Source: WHTF01 sp964482425
GTDB taxonomy: Bacteria > Desulfobacterota > Binatia > UBA9968
Length of the DNA stretch: 9,273 nucleotides
NCBI GenBank assembly: GCA_964482425.1
Contig: CAYZXN010000269.1
Location: forward strand, 1-9,273
Direction of reading: 5' to 3'
Positions within the stretch are counted from its first letter, which is position 1, and every line of letters starts with the position of its first letter. The position numbers and the translations under genes were made by a program. Below are positions 1-6,348 of the stretch, one piece after another. The notes below the pieces were generated by a model, which saw only the letters and a program-made list of their open reading frames with translations, did not search any database and had not been told where the DNA came from.

Positions 1-14
1 TCGTCCGATATCAT
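1..14 (-). CDS. Possible start of a divergent gene (partial)
   Basis: On the minus strand an ATG at 14-12 opens a frame (Met-Ile-Ser-Asp) that runs off the window edge. A strong purine-rich Shine-Dalgarno match (GAGGGGG, plus positions 22-28) lies seven bases upstream of it, which is the main reason to call it. Only four codons are visible, so nothing can be said about the product. Its position, divergent from the binding-protein gene, would suit a regulator or an unrelated neighbour. Confidence 0.35.
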
Positions 15-38
15 GGTGTTTCCCCCTCGGAGTGTAAA

Positions 39-70
39 TAGCGTATAGGCGGCATATTGTACCGCCGCTA
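39..70. promoter_or_regulatory. Interrupted inverted repeat in the divergent intergenic region
   Basis: TAGC (39-42) and GGCGG (48-52) are mirrored by CCGCC (62-66) and GCTA (67-70), with a five-base interruption in the left arm and a nine-base centre. It lies between the possible divergent start at 14 and the binding-protein start at 113, where an operator or promoter would be expected. A weak plus-strand promoter candidate (TGTAAA 33-38, TATTGT 55-60, 16 bp apart) overlaps it, and the minus strand reads TACAAT in the same place. The repeat is seen directly. A regulatory role is inference. Confidence 0.3.
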
Positions 71-97
71 AGATTATTGAAGAGCAGTCAAAAAACA

Positions 98-106
98 AAG
101 GGAGGG
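98..106 (+). promoter_or_regulatory. Ribosome binding site deciding the start of the binding-protein gene
   Basis: AAGGGAGGG ends six bases before ATG 113, an almost ideal Shine-Dalgarno. The in-frame TTG at 77 has no comparable site and would put twelve extra polar residues before the signal peptide, so ATG 113 is preferred. Confidence 0.75.
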
Positions 107-112
107 TTGGTT

Positions 113-1222
113 ATGATCGTTGAAAAATGGCCGGCGCGACTGGGAAAAGTTGCGCTATGGACGATAACGCTGTTGCTCGCATTGGGAAGCGAGGCTTCCC
201 CAGCCAAAGCCACCACTCTCGCCGAGCTGATCGAAGGTGCCAAGAAAGAGGGCATGCTGCGCGGTCAATGGGGCCAAAACAGCTTTGGCGGCAGCGAGGG
301 ATTTAAAGAAATTCTGGCGGGCATGAACAAGAAGTACAAGCTCGACCTTAAGGGCCAATACACACCCGGGCCCGACATGCAGCGGCTGATGCTCCGCGTT
401 ATTCAGGAGAACGCCGCCGGTCAACCCGCTAGCACCGACGTATACCTGGGCAACTCTCAGGCAATTTTCGACGGGCTGAAGTCCAACCTTCTGAGGCCTA
501 TGACCTACAGCACCTTTATCGAAGAAAAGCCGAAACCGGAAGGTAAGTTTAATGCCATTGCGGCGGATGGCACGCATGTCGCCATAGCGACAGCGGTCGT
601 GGGCATTCAGTACAACACTGATCTGGTCAAAGGCGCCGATATTCCCCGCCGGCTGGAGGACGTTCTCAATCCAAAATGGAAAGGCAAGATCGCGTCGACG
701 CCCTACGCGGCGGGCATGCGCGAGTTTGCCACGCCGGATTTTTTCGGCCGAGAAAAAATGATCGACTTCACCAAGAAACTCTCCACACAAATCGGCGGGT
801 TGATGCGCTGCGGCGAGGCGGAGCGCATCACCAGCGGCGAATTCCTCATGCTGGTTTTCACTTGCGGCGGCAACGATGTCAATGTCCTGCAGCGCACAGG
901 CGCGCCTTTGGGCCACACGGTGATCGAGGAGGGCACGGTGCTGCACATGAGGTACGCCGGTGTGCCGAAGAATTCCCGCTCGCCCAATGCCGGCGCGCTA
1001 CTCATAAACTATTTGATGACCCCCGAAGGCCAAGAGCTGCTGTGGAAGCATGACGGCTTTGATCTGCATCTTTTTCCGGGTTCGCAAACCAAAAGAGAGA
1101 TCGAGAAAGTGCGCGCCGCCAAGGGCAAAGTCATTATCAGCTCGCCCGAGTGGCTCGCGTCTTTCAAAGACTATAGTAAAACTCAGAAGGAGCTTGAAGC
1201 GATTCTGCGCCGCGGAAAATAA
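113..1222 (+). CDS. Periplasmic solute-binding protein of an ABC importer, iron/polyamine/thiamine type
   Basis: This is a 369-residue secreted binding protein that would capture a solute outside the inner membrane and deliver it to the permease encoded next door. The N-terminus is a classic Sec signal: Lys/Arg residues, then a hydrophobic stretch at about residues 13-25, with a likely signal peptidase I site near residue 33 (Ala-Lys-Ala). There is no lipobox. Family hallmarks are YNTDLV (167-172), a LNPKWKGKI-type element (185-193) and a C-terminal helix with SPNAGALLINYLMTPEGQ (290-307). These match the FbpA/PotD/ThiB-like fold. I see no adjacent tyrosine pair of the kind that binds iron in FbpA, so the ligand is unassigned. 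Two cysteines (C233, C251) could form a disulfide in the periplasm. The permease follows after 69 bp, suggesting one operon. The class is fairly sure, the substrate is not. Confidence 0.88.
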   Translation: MIVEKWPARLGKVALWTITLLLALGSEASPAKATTLAELIEGAKKEGMLRGQWGQNSFGGSEGFKEILAGMNKKYKLDLKGQYTPGPDMQRLMLRVIQENAAGQPASTDVYLGNSQAIFDGLKSNLLRPMTYSTFIEEKPKPEGKFNAIAADGTHVAIATAVVGIQYNTDLVKGADIPRRLEDVLNPKWKGKIASTPYAAGMREFATPDFFGREKMIDFTKKLSTQIGGLMRCGEAERITSGEFLMLVFTCGGNDVNVLQRTGAPLGHTVIEEGTVLHMRYAGVPKNSRSPNAGALLINYLMTPEGQELLWKHDGFDLHLFPGSQTKREIEKVRAAKGKVIISSPEWLASFKDYSKTQKELEAILRRGK

Positions 1223-1245
1223 CTCTCAACCGCATCACCGAACCA

Positions 1246-1267
1246 CTCAGGTTAGATCATCTCTGAG
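1246..1267 (+). repeat. Small hairpin between binding-protein and permease genes
   Basis: CTCAG (1246-1250) pairs with CTGAG (1263-1267) around a 12-base loop. No T-run follows, so it is not a terminator. In ABC operons such intergenic stem-loops can protect the upstream binding-protein message. That role is only a guess here because the stem is short. Confidence 0.25.
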
Positions 1268-1291
1268 GTACGGACTAGCTAGAGTTGCCCC

Positions 1292-3031
1292 ATGAGCCAG
1301 ACGTCGTTGCGATCTCGCCTGCTCGGCGAAAAGGGCCAAACCTCCTCCGCGCTTTTGTCGCTGGCGCTCGTGCCGATGGCCGCCATTTTGACGCTCGTTT
1401 TGGTGATGTTCTGGGTGAGCCTACAAAAAGGCGCCGTTGGCACGCCCAGCGCGATCTACACGCTGGGCAACTACGCCGATGTTTTCAGTGACCCCTTTGT
1501 GCTGCGGGTCGCGGCGAATACCATCGTCTTCACGATCACCGCGACTCTGGTGGCCCTGCTGTTCGGTTTGCCAATTGCCTGGCTGGCGGAAAGAAGCAGC
1601 GTACCGGGCAAGACACTGATCTACGCGATCATGACGCTCGGACTGCTCATCCCGGGCATTTATACCGCGATGGGGTGGACGCTGATTGCCCATCCGCGCA
1701 TCGGCATTTTGAACCGCTGGCTGGTGGATCTTCTGAACCTAGAGAGCGCGCCGATTAATATCGCCACGCCTATCGGCATGGGATTCGTGCAAGGACTTAG
1801 CCTGTCGGCCCTGGCTTTTATATTGACCGCACAGATGTTTCGCGCCATGAATCCGACTCTGGAGGAAGCGGCACGCGTGCACGGCATGGGTTACGGAAAG
1901 ATCCTCTGGCGCGTTACTTTACCGCTGGCCCGCCCGGGCATTCTGGCAGCGGTGATCTATATACTCACCATCGGCATCGCTACCTTCGACATCCCCGCCA
2001 TCCTCGGCTTGGGTAACCGTGTTTACATGCTCAGCACTTATATTTACCTCAAGGTTCACCCGCAGGGCGCCGGTCTGCCGGAATATGGAATCACCGGAGT
2101 GGTCGGCGCGTTTATGATCATCATTGCCGTGCTCCTGACACTGTGGTACAGCCAGGTCCTGCGCCAGGGCCACCGTTTCGAAGTTGTGACGGGTAAGGGC
2201 TACAAACCGGCGCTGGTGCCGTTAGGCAAGTGGTCCATCGCCGCCTGGGGTTTTATCGCCGCTTACACTTTGATTTCGAAGATCCTGCCGTTGCTGTTGA
2301 TCGCTTATGCCGCCTTGACGCCCTACTTTGTGCCACCCTCACTGCAAATGCTGCGGCAACTTTCTTTCACTCATTTTTACGGCATGGACTGGGAACTGGT
2401 AATGCGCGGTCTGGCCAACACTGCCATCTTGGTCACGGTAGTCCCGCTTGCCGTTCTGCTGCTCGGCTTCTGCATCTCCTGGCTGATCGTGCGCTCGCGC
2501 AGCCGGTTTCGCTACGCGCTCGAATTCGGCGCCTTCCTGCCTCATGCTCTGCCCGAAGTGATTCTGGCAATCGGTGCGCTCCTGTTGTCTCTGTTTGTTC
2601 TCGGCACGACTATTCCGCTTTATGGCTCGGTATGGCTCATCGCCATCGTTTACGTCGTCGCCAGACTTGCCTTCGCCACCCGCGCCCTCAACGGATCGTT
2701 GTTACAAATTCACCGGGAGCTGGAAGAGGCCGCCTTCGTGGCCGGCCTGTCAACCTTCCGTACCGCCTGGCGTGTATTGTTCCCGCTGATTCGGCCGACG
2801 TTGTTTTCAGTGTGGATCTGGTCCGCGCTGCTGGTTTACCGTGAGTTAACCGTGGCTGTTTTTCTCGCCGTGCATGACAATATCACGCTGCCCGCAGTGA
2901 TCTGGAGCTACTGGTATAGCGGCAGCATCAATAAGGCGTCCGCCGTAACGTTGCTCATGACGCTGGTTCTCGCCCCGCTGATTCTCGCCGCCTGGTGTTA
3001 TGGCCGGCGCAGCCAGGTCTCGGCGCAGTAA
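1292..3031 (+). CDS. Fused two-domain ABC transporter permease (iron(III)/thiamine/polyamine family)
   Basis: The 579-residue inner-membrane protein carries two permease domains in one chain, as in FbpB/SfuB and ThiP. Each half has several hydrophobic helices (first ones near residues 20-43 and 74-97; second half from about 313) and an ATPase-docking EAA loop: E192-A193-A194 with G198 and P211, and E479-A480-A481 with G485 and P498. Because both halves are covalently joined, one polypeptide can form the whole channel, needing only an ATPase dimer and the binding protein encoded upstream. No ATPase gene is seen up to 9273, so it is missing from this side of the operon. The ATG at 1292 lacks a strong Shine-Dalgarno and lies just after an 8-bp palindrome (CTAGCTAG, 1275-1282). 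The next gene downstream is unrelated. The transporter class is confident, the substrate unknown. Confidence 0.9.
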   Translation: MSQTSLRSRLLGEKGQTSSALLSLALVPMAAILTLVLVMFWVSLQKGAVGTPSAIYTLGNYADVFSDPFVLRVAANTIVFTITATLVALLFGLPIAWLAERSSVPGKTLIYAIMTLGLLIPGIYTAMGWTLIAHPRIGILNRWLVDLLNLESAPINIATPIGMGFVQGLSLSALAFILTAQMFRAMNPTLEEAARVHGMGYGKILWRVTLPLARPGILAAVIYILTIGIATFDIPAILGLGNRVYMLSTYIYLKVHPQGAGLPEYGITGVVGAFMIIIAVLLTLWYSQVLRQGHRFEVVTGKGYKPALVPLGKWSIAAWGFIAAYTLISKILPLLLIAYAALTPYFVPPSLQMLRQLSFTHFYGMDWELVMRGLANTAILVTVVPLAVLLLGFCISWLIVRSRSRFRYALEFGAFLPHALPEVILAIGALLLSLFVLGTTIPLYGSVWLIAIVYVVARLAFATRALNGSLLQIHRELEEAAFVAGLSTFRTAWRVLFPLIRPTLFSVWIWSALLVYRELTVAVFLAVHDNITLPAVIWSYWYSGSINKASAVTLLMTLVLAPLILAAWCYGRRSQVSAQ

Positions 3032-3033
3032 GT

Positions 3034-3070
3034 GCTTGCATCTATCGCCGCGAGAAATAGATAAGCCTTT
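3034..3070 (+). terminator. Possible terminator hairpin after the permease gene
   Basis: GCTT (3034-3037) and ATCTAT (3040-3045) pair with ATAGAT (3057-3062) and AAGC (3063-3066), with a two-base bulge on the left and an 11-base loop, followed by CTTT. It starts three bases after the permease stop. The stem is AT-rich and the T-run short, so termination would be weak. It may instead be a processing or stability element. Confidence 0.4.
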
Positions 3071-3132
3071 CGCGCCGTCGAATGTCTGGTTAATCCCTAT
3101 GCTTCAATATTCGATAGTTGAGACAGTCACAG

Positions 3133-3138
3133 AAAGGA
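3133..3138 (+). promoter_or_regulatory. Ribosome binding site supporting a GTG start of the nitroreductase gene
   Basis: AAAGGA lies nine bases upstream of GTG 3148. The alternative in-frame TTG at 3118 has no purine-rich site before it and would add ten residues not typical of the family, whose members begin shortly before the Arg-Arg-Ser motif. Confidence 0.6.
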
Positions 3139-3147
3139 AAACCGCTC

Positions 3148-3843
3148 GTGGATCCACAGGACCTGCTTAGGATCATACAATTACGCCGCAGCGTTCGAGT
3201 CTACAAAAGAGGCACGGTTACCGATCAGCAGCTGGAAACGATCTTGGAAGCCGCTCGCTGGGCACCCTCGGGTGCCAACACTCAACCCTGGGAGTTCGTG
3301 GTCACCCGGGACCGCAATAAGATGAGACGCATTCGGGAAATTTATGATAACGAGTGGCGCGCGAGAAAGCGCGAAGACCCGGTTCACTACAAAGGGTTAA
3401 AGAAAGACTATGTCGGAGATGTCAGCGTCATCGTCCTGGTCTGTGGCGATAACCGAACCCAACGGGTCTATCTGACAACACGACAGCCGGCAGATCGCGA
3501 GAAACTCTTTCAGGCCAGCATCGCCAATGCCGTGCAACAGATGATGCTGGCAGCAGCCAGTATGAATCTCGGCACGGTATGGGTGTCGGTTCGGCAGGAA
3601 GTCGAACCGGAGCTGCGAGGATTGTTCAAGGTTCCCGCCAGCCTGCGGTTGTTATGGGTCGTACCCATCGGCCACGCGCGCAGTTGGCCGGCGGCCAAGC
3701 CGAGGCGAACGCTCGCTGCGTTCACCCATATGGAGGTTTACGATACCCACAAAATGCGCAAGGACAACGAAATTCATGCCTGGCCCAAGGGCTACCTCAC
3801 GATATCGAGATCTCGTACTGCTGGTGGCGTAACTCCTCGCTGA
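3148..3843 (+). CDS. Nitroreductase-family FMN-dependent oxidoreductase
   Basis: This 231-residue cytosolic protein belongs to the nitroreductase fold, whose members work as dimers with FMN and use NAD(P)H to reduce nitro-compounds, quinones or other acceptors. Visible hallmarks are RRSVRVY at residues 13-19 (FMN phosphate contact), APSGANTQPWEFVV at 39-52 (flavin and dimer contact), the helix ASIANAVQQMMLAAASMNLG at 123-142, and VVPIGHA at 171-177 followed by PRRTLAAFTH (185-194). The length fits the family, with a somewhat long C-terminal tail from about residue 200 that overlaps the end of the opposing RNase gene by 47 bp. No partner gene is adjacent on the same strand, so the physiological substrate cannot be inferred. 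The family is confident, the reaction open. Confidence 0.87.
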   Translation: MDPQDLLRIIQLRRSVRVYKRGTVTDQQLETILEAARWAPSGANTQPWEFVVTRDRNKMRRIREIYDNEWRARKREDPVHYKGLKKDYVGDVSVIVLVCGDNRTQRVYLTTRQPADREKLFQASIANAVQQMMLAAASMNLGTVWVSVRQEVEPELRGLFKVPASLRLLWVVPIGHARSWPAAKPRRTLAAFTHMEVYDTHKMRKDNEIHAWPKGYLTISRSRTAGGVTPR

Positions 3844-5311
3844 CTTTGATAATAATCTTGTGATTGATTTCGCGCTCAAGCGCTTCCAGGCTGTGAGTCT
3901 TTTCATCGTATAGAAAGTTGGCGACGGCGGGATGGAGTCGCAGAACGATGTTTTTACCGTTTTCCAGGCTCGTTTGCTGTTTTTTGATCGCTCTCAAAAT
4001 GTCGTAGGCGACGGTCACCGAGGATTTGATGCGGCCTCGTCCGTCGCAGTTGGGGCATGGACTGAGCAGCTGGTTTTCCAGGCTTTCACGGGTTCGCTGC
4101 CGCGTCATTTCCACTAGGCCAAGTTCGGAAATCTTCAAGATATTGGTGCGCGCTTTATCCTTCTTTAGCGCCGTCTTGAGCGCTTCGTATACCTTTTTGC
4201 GATTGCCCTCCTTCTCCATATCGATGAAGTCGATGATGATGATGCCGCCGACATTTCTCAATCGCAACTGACGGACGACCTCAGAAGTAGCTTCCATATT
4301 GGTCCTGACAATGGTCTCTTCCTGATCTCTTTTGCCGACGAAACGGCCGGTGTTGACGTCAATAGCGGTGAGCGCTTCGGTGCGTTCGATAATGATGTAT
4401 CCGCCGGATCGAAGCCAGACGCGGCGATCAAGCGCCTTTTCTATCTTGTCCTCGATGGCGGACCGATCGAACAGGGGTTCGTTTTCGGAATACAAGACCA
4501 GCTTCGATTTCAGCCGGGGCATGAAATGACGAACAAAATCGACGATCCTGCGATGGTCTTTGGCTGAATCGATAACGACCTGCTCGGTATCGGTGGTGAA
4601 AAAGTCACGAATCGTTCGCGTGATCAAGTCCAGGTCCTGGTGAATTAAAGACGGCGCAGGAGCTTGTTCGGCCTTTTGCTGGATCCTCTTCCATAGCTTG
4701 GTCAAAAACCTGAGATCCCGCTGAATCTCGCGCTTGCTGCGGCCCTCTGAAGCCGTGCGCAGGATAAAACCACCCTCCGCGGTCCCCAGAGATTGAGCAA
4801 GTTCCTTAAGACGCTTGCGTTCCTCATCGCTTTCGATGCGCCTTGAGATCCCGATATGCCGGGTGCTCGGCATAAAAACCATATATCTCCCGGGCAGCGA
4901 AACATGTGAAGTAATGCGAGCACCCTTGGTCCCCAAAGGGTCCTTCGCCACCTGGACCAGTATCTCCTCGCCCCGGGAAACCTGCTTTTCCAGTGGAAGC
5001 CGCCGGCCGGAGGGCGCCGCTTTGGGCGCCTCATCGAATTCGACGTCCTCTCCGGAAGACGCGATTAACTGAACATCGTCAGGAACGCTAAAGAAATCGG
5101 ATGCATGCAGAAACGCGGCTTTATCCATCCCGATGTCAACGAACGCGGCTTGCATGCCGGGCAGCACGCGTTCAACCTTGCCCTTGTATATGTTGCCGGC
5201 GATTCCTCGCTCCTCTTTACGTTCAATTAAGAACTCAGCGAGAAAGCCATCCTCCATGATAGCGATTCGGCTTTCCTGAGGAGATGAGTTGATAAAGATT
5301 TCTTGCTTCAT
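3797..5311 (-). CDS. rng: Ribonuclease G/E, catalytic type without degradosome tail
   Basis: The 504-residue cytosolic endoribonuclease cuts single-stranded AU-rich RNA, maturing rRNA and initiating mRNA decay. Order of domains: RNase H-like start (IFINSS, residues 5-10), S1 RNA-binding domain from about 38 with a variable insertion at 76-113 (PDD, EFDEAPKAAP), 5'-sensor element GFILRTASEG with R185-T186, and the DNase I-like catalytic domain. Catalytic candidates are D318 and N320 (AIDVNTGRF) and D361 (DFIDM). The spacing D318-D361 of 43 and D361-C419 of 58 equals that of E. coli RNase E (D303, D346, C404). The zinc link is CPNCDGRG (C419, C422). It ends soon after the small domain like RNase G and lacks the long RNase E scaffold. 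The start ATG has a weak AGGT site (5317-5320). It is divergent from the HNH gene and convergent with the nitroreductase gene. Confidence 0.96.
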   Translation of the reverse strand: MKQEIFINSSPQESRIAIMEDGFLAEFLIERKEERGIAGNIYKGKVERVLPGMQAAFVDIGMDKAAFLHASDFFSVPDDVQLIASSGEDVEFDEAPKAAPSGRRLPLEKQVSRGEEILVQVAKDPLGTKGARITSHVSLPGRYMVFMPSTRHIGISRRIESDEERKRLKELAQSLGTAEGGFILRTASEGRSKREIQRDLRFLTKLWKRIQQKAEQAPAPSLIHQDLDLITRTIRDFFTTDTEQVVIDSAKDHRRIVDFVRHFMPRLKSKLVLYSENEPLFDRSAIEDKIEKALDRRVWLRSGGYIIIERTEALTAIDVNTGRFVGKRDQEETIVRTNMEATSEVVRQLRLRNVGGIIIIDFIDMEKEGNRKKVYEALKTALKKDKARTNILKISELGLVEMTRQRTRESLENQLLSPCPNCDGRGRIKSSVTVAYDILRAIKKQQTSLENGKNIVLRLHPAVANFLYDEKTHSLEALEREINHKIIIKVSEELRHQQYEISIS

Positions 5312-5352
5312 AAACTACCTGTGCAATTCAATGAGCTGCGAAAATGGCGGGA

Positions 5353-5379
5353 TTGTTGCGGGAACAACGGCTTGCCGTT
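5353..5379. repeat. Two adjacent hairpin-forming inverted repeats upstream of rng
   Basis: TTGTT (5353-5357) pairs with AACAA (5363-5367) over a five-base loop, and AACGG (5366-5370) pairs with CCGTT (5375-5379) around CTTG, a tetraloop type known to be very stable on the plus strand. The two stems share bases 5366-5367 and cannot both form fully. They lie 42-68 bases before the rng start, so they would be in its 5' leader. A role in control is inference. Confidence 0.45.
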
Positions 5380-5489
5380 CGGCATTGAAGGCCCAAAAAA
5401 TCAGTCCGCGGCGGCTTGCTGTCTTTATAGAGGAATTCAGGAGCGACTTCAAGCAGCATTGCGCTCACGTGAAGTTGATGCGACCTCGT

Positions 5490-5518
5490 TTGACATTGCC
5501 GCAGCCGACCCGTATTTT
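5490..5518 (+). promoter_or_regulatory. Sigma-70 type promoter of the HNH gene
   Basis: A perfect -35 box TTGACA (5490-5495) is followed after exactly 17 bases by TATTTT (5513-5518). Transcription would begin near 5525, giving a leader of about 40 bases before ATG 5567 and excluding the longer reading frame that opens at 5303. Confidence 0.65.
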
Positions 5519-5566
5519 GGTCGATGCGTGCGGAGTCCCATTTTCATCAAGCACCGCAAAGCTTCA

Positions 5567-6199
5567 ATGAATTATTCCGCGACCGCGCCGGTTTATTCGG
5601 TGCTCAATACCAAGGTACTGATACTCAATCGTTCCTACCTGCCGATTCACGTCACTTCGGTACGCCGGGCATTCACTCTGCTCTATCAAGGCATCGCCAA
5701 AGCTGTGAACGAGCAATACCAGACATTTGATTTTGCCAGCTGGAGCGATCTGTCCGTGACCCTGCACGAAGAATCGGTGGGGATGGTCAATCGAACAATC
5801 CGAGTTCCACGGGTTATTCTACTCGTTAGTTATGACCGGGTGCCCAAGCGTCAAGTGCGCTTCAGCCGCTATAATATCTATGCCCGTGACAAATGCACCT
5901 GCCAGTATTGCGGTCAGCGACGGCCGCGGCATGAACTCAATCTGGATCATGTAATCCCACGAACCCAGGGCGGGACATCCACCTGGGAAAATGTCGTCTG
6001 CTCGTGCCAGGACTGCAATCGCTTAAAAGGCGGGCGTACTCCGCACCAGGCCGGAATGGCGTTGGCGCGTAAACCTGTTCGGCCACAGTGGACGCCCTTC
6101 ATGCAGGAAACTTTCAGTTTATCGCGATATAAGGAGTGGCTTCCCTTCTTAAACACCATAGATGCCTCCTACTGGAACACGGAGCTACTGGAAAAGTAG
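5567..6199 (+). CDS. HNH-domain protein of a conserved family with unknown role
   Basis: The protein has 210 residues if read from ATG 5567. An N-terminal part (residues 11-50: VLNTKVLILNRSYLPIHV, then SVRRAF and an Ala/Lys-rich turn) is typical of a widespread family of chromosomal HNH proteins found in several phyla. The HNH core follows: zinc pair C112/C115, the LDHVIPRTQGG element with D127-H128, N142, a second cysteine pair C147/C150 preceded by C145, then NRLKGGRTPHQAGM. HNH domains cut DNA with one metal ion. All key residues look intact. The longer frame from 5303 is rejected because the promoter lies inside it. The Shine-Dalgarno is poor. It sits alone between rng and smc with its own promoter, so it is not an obvious part of a restriction or toxin unit. 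Its biological role is unknown; DNA repair or processing is a guess. Confidence 0.85.
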   Translation: MNYSATAPVYSVLNTKVLILNRSYLPIHVTSVRRAFTLLYQGIAKAVNEQYQTFDFASWSDLSVTLHEESVGMVNRTIRVPRVILLVSYDRVPKRQVRFSRYNIYARDKCTCQYCGQRRPRHELNLDHVIPRTQGGTSTWENVVCSCQDCNRLKGGRTPHQAGMALARKPVRPQWTPFMQETFSLSRYKEWLPFLNTIDASYWNTELLEK

Positions 6200-6225
6200 A
6201 ACTCTGGTTCTCCATATATAGTAGT

Positions 6226-6241
6226 GACCCCGGGTTTGGTC
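6226..6241 (+). terminator. Weak terminator candidate after the HNH gene
   Basis: GACC (6226-6229) can pair with GGTC (6238-6241), followed by a T-rich stretch (about 6245-6263). The four-base stem with an eight-base loop is thin. Another hairpin (AGAAC 6198-6202 with GTTCT 6207-6211) sits on the stop codon but has no T-run. Confidence 0.2.
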
Positions 6242-6262
6242 CCCTTTATATTGTTATTTTTC

Positions 6263-6292
6263 TTGACAGCTACAGCGGTTTTGAACTATAGT
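6263..6292 (+). promoter_or_regulatory. Sigma-70 type promoter of smc
   Basis: TTGACA (6263-6268) and TATAGT (6287-6292) are separated by 18 bases, a good match to the housekeeping consensus. The start point would be near 6299, giving a leader of about 50 bases. This suggests smc is transcribed independently of the HNH gene. Confidence 0.65.
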
Positions 6293-6348
6293 CCGGACTA
6301 TTCCATGAACTGTCTTGCCATCGCCAAAATGCTCACAATTAGCTGATT

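Larger units (their letters stand above)
5312..5566. other. Divergent intergenic region between rng and the HNH gene
   Basis: These 255 bases separate two genes read in opposite directions. The plus frame in phase with the HNH gene stays open through it for 88 codons, but this upstream part has no HNH-family similarity that I recognise and contains a good promoter, so I treat it as non-coding. It also holds the hairpin repeats at 5353-5379. I found no convincing minus-strand promoter for rng. Confidence 0.6.

Noticed and set aside
77..112. Upstream TTG start for the binding protein
   Set aside because: ATG 113 has an excellent Shine-Dalgarno and leaves a normal signal peptide; the TTG start would include the ribosome site in the coding region.
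155..946. Minus-strand open frame of 263 codons opposite the binding-protein gene
   Set aside because: It is a shadow of the plus-strand gene. The translation is rich in His, Arg and Gln with no family motif, while the opposite strand has a signal peptide and clear binding-protein features.
2230..2844. Plus-strand open frame of 204 codons inside the permease gene
   Set aside because: It is an out-of-frame shadow with a Ser/Arg/His-rich composition, fully inside a permease whose membrane helices and EAA loops are intact.
6198..6211. AGAAC/GTTCT hairpin as terminator of the HNH gene
   Set aside because: The stem is five base pairs and overlaps the stop codon, and the following bases are an AT alternation rather than a T-run.
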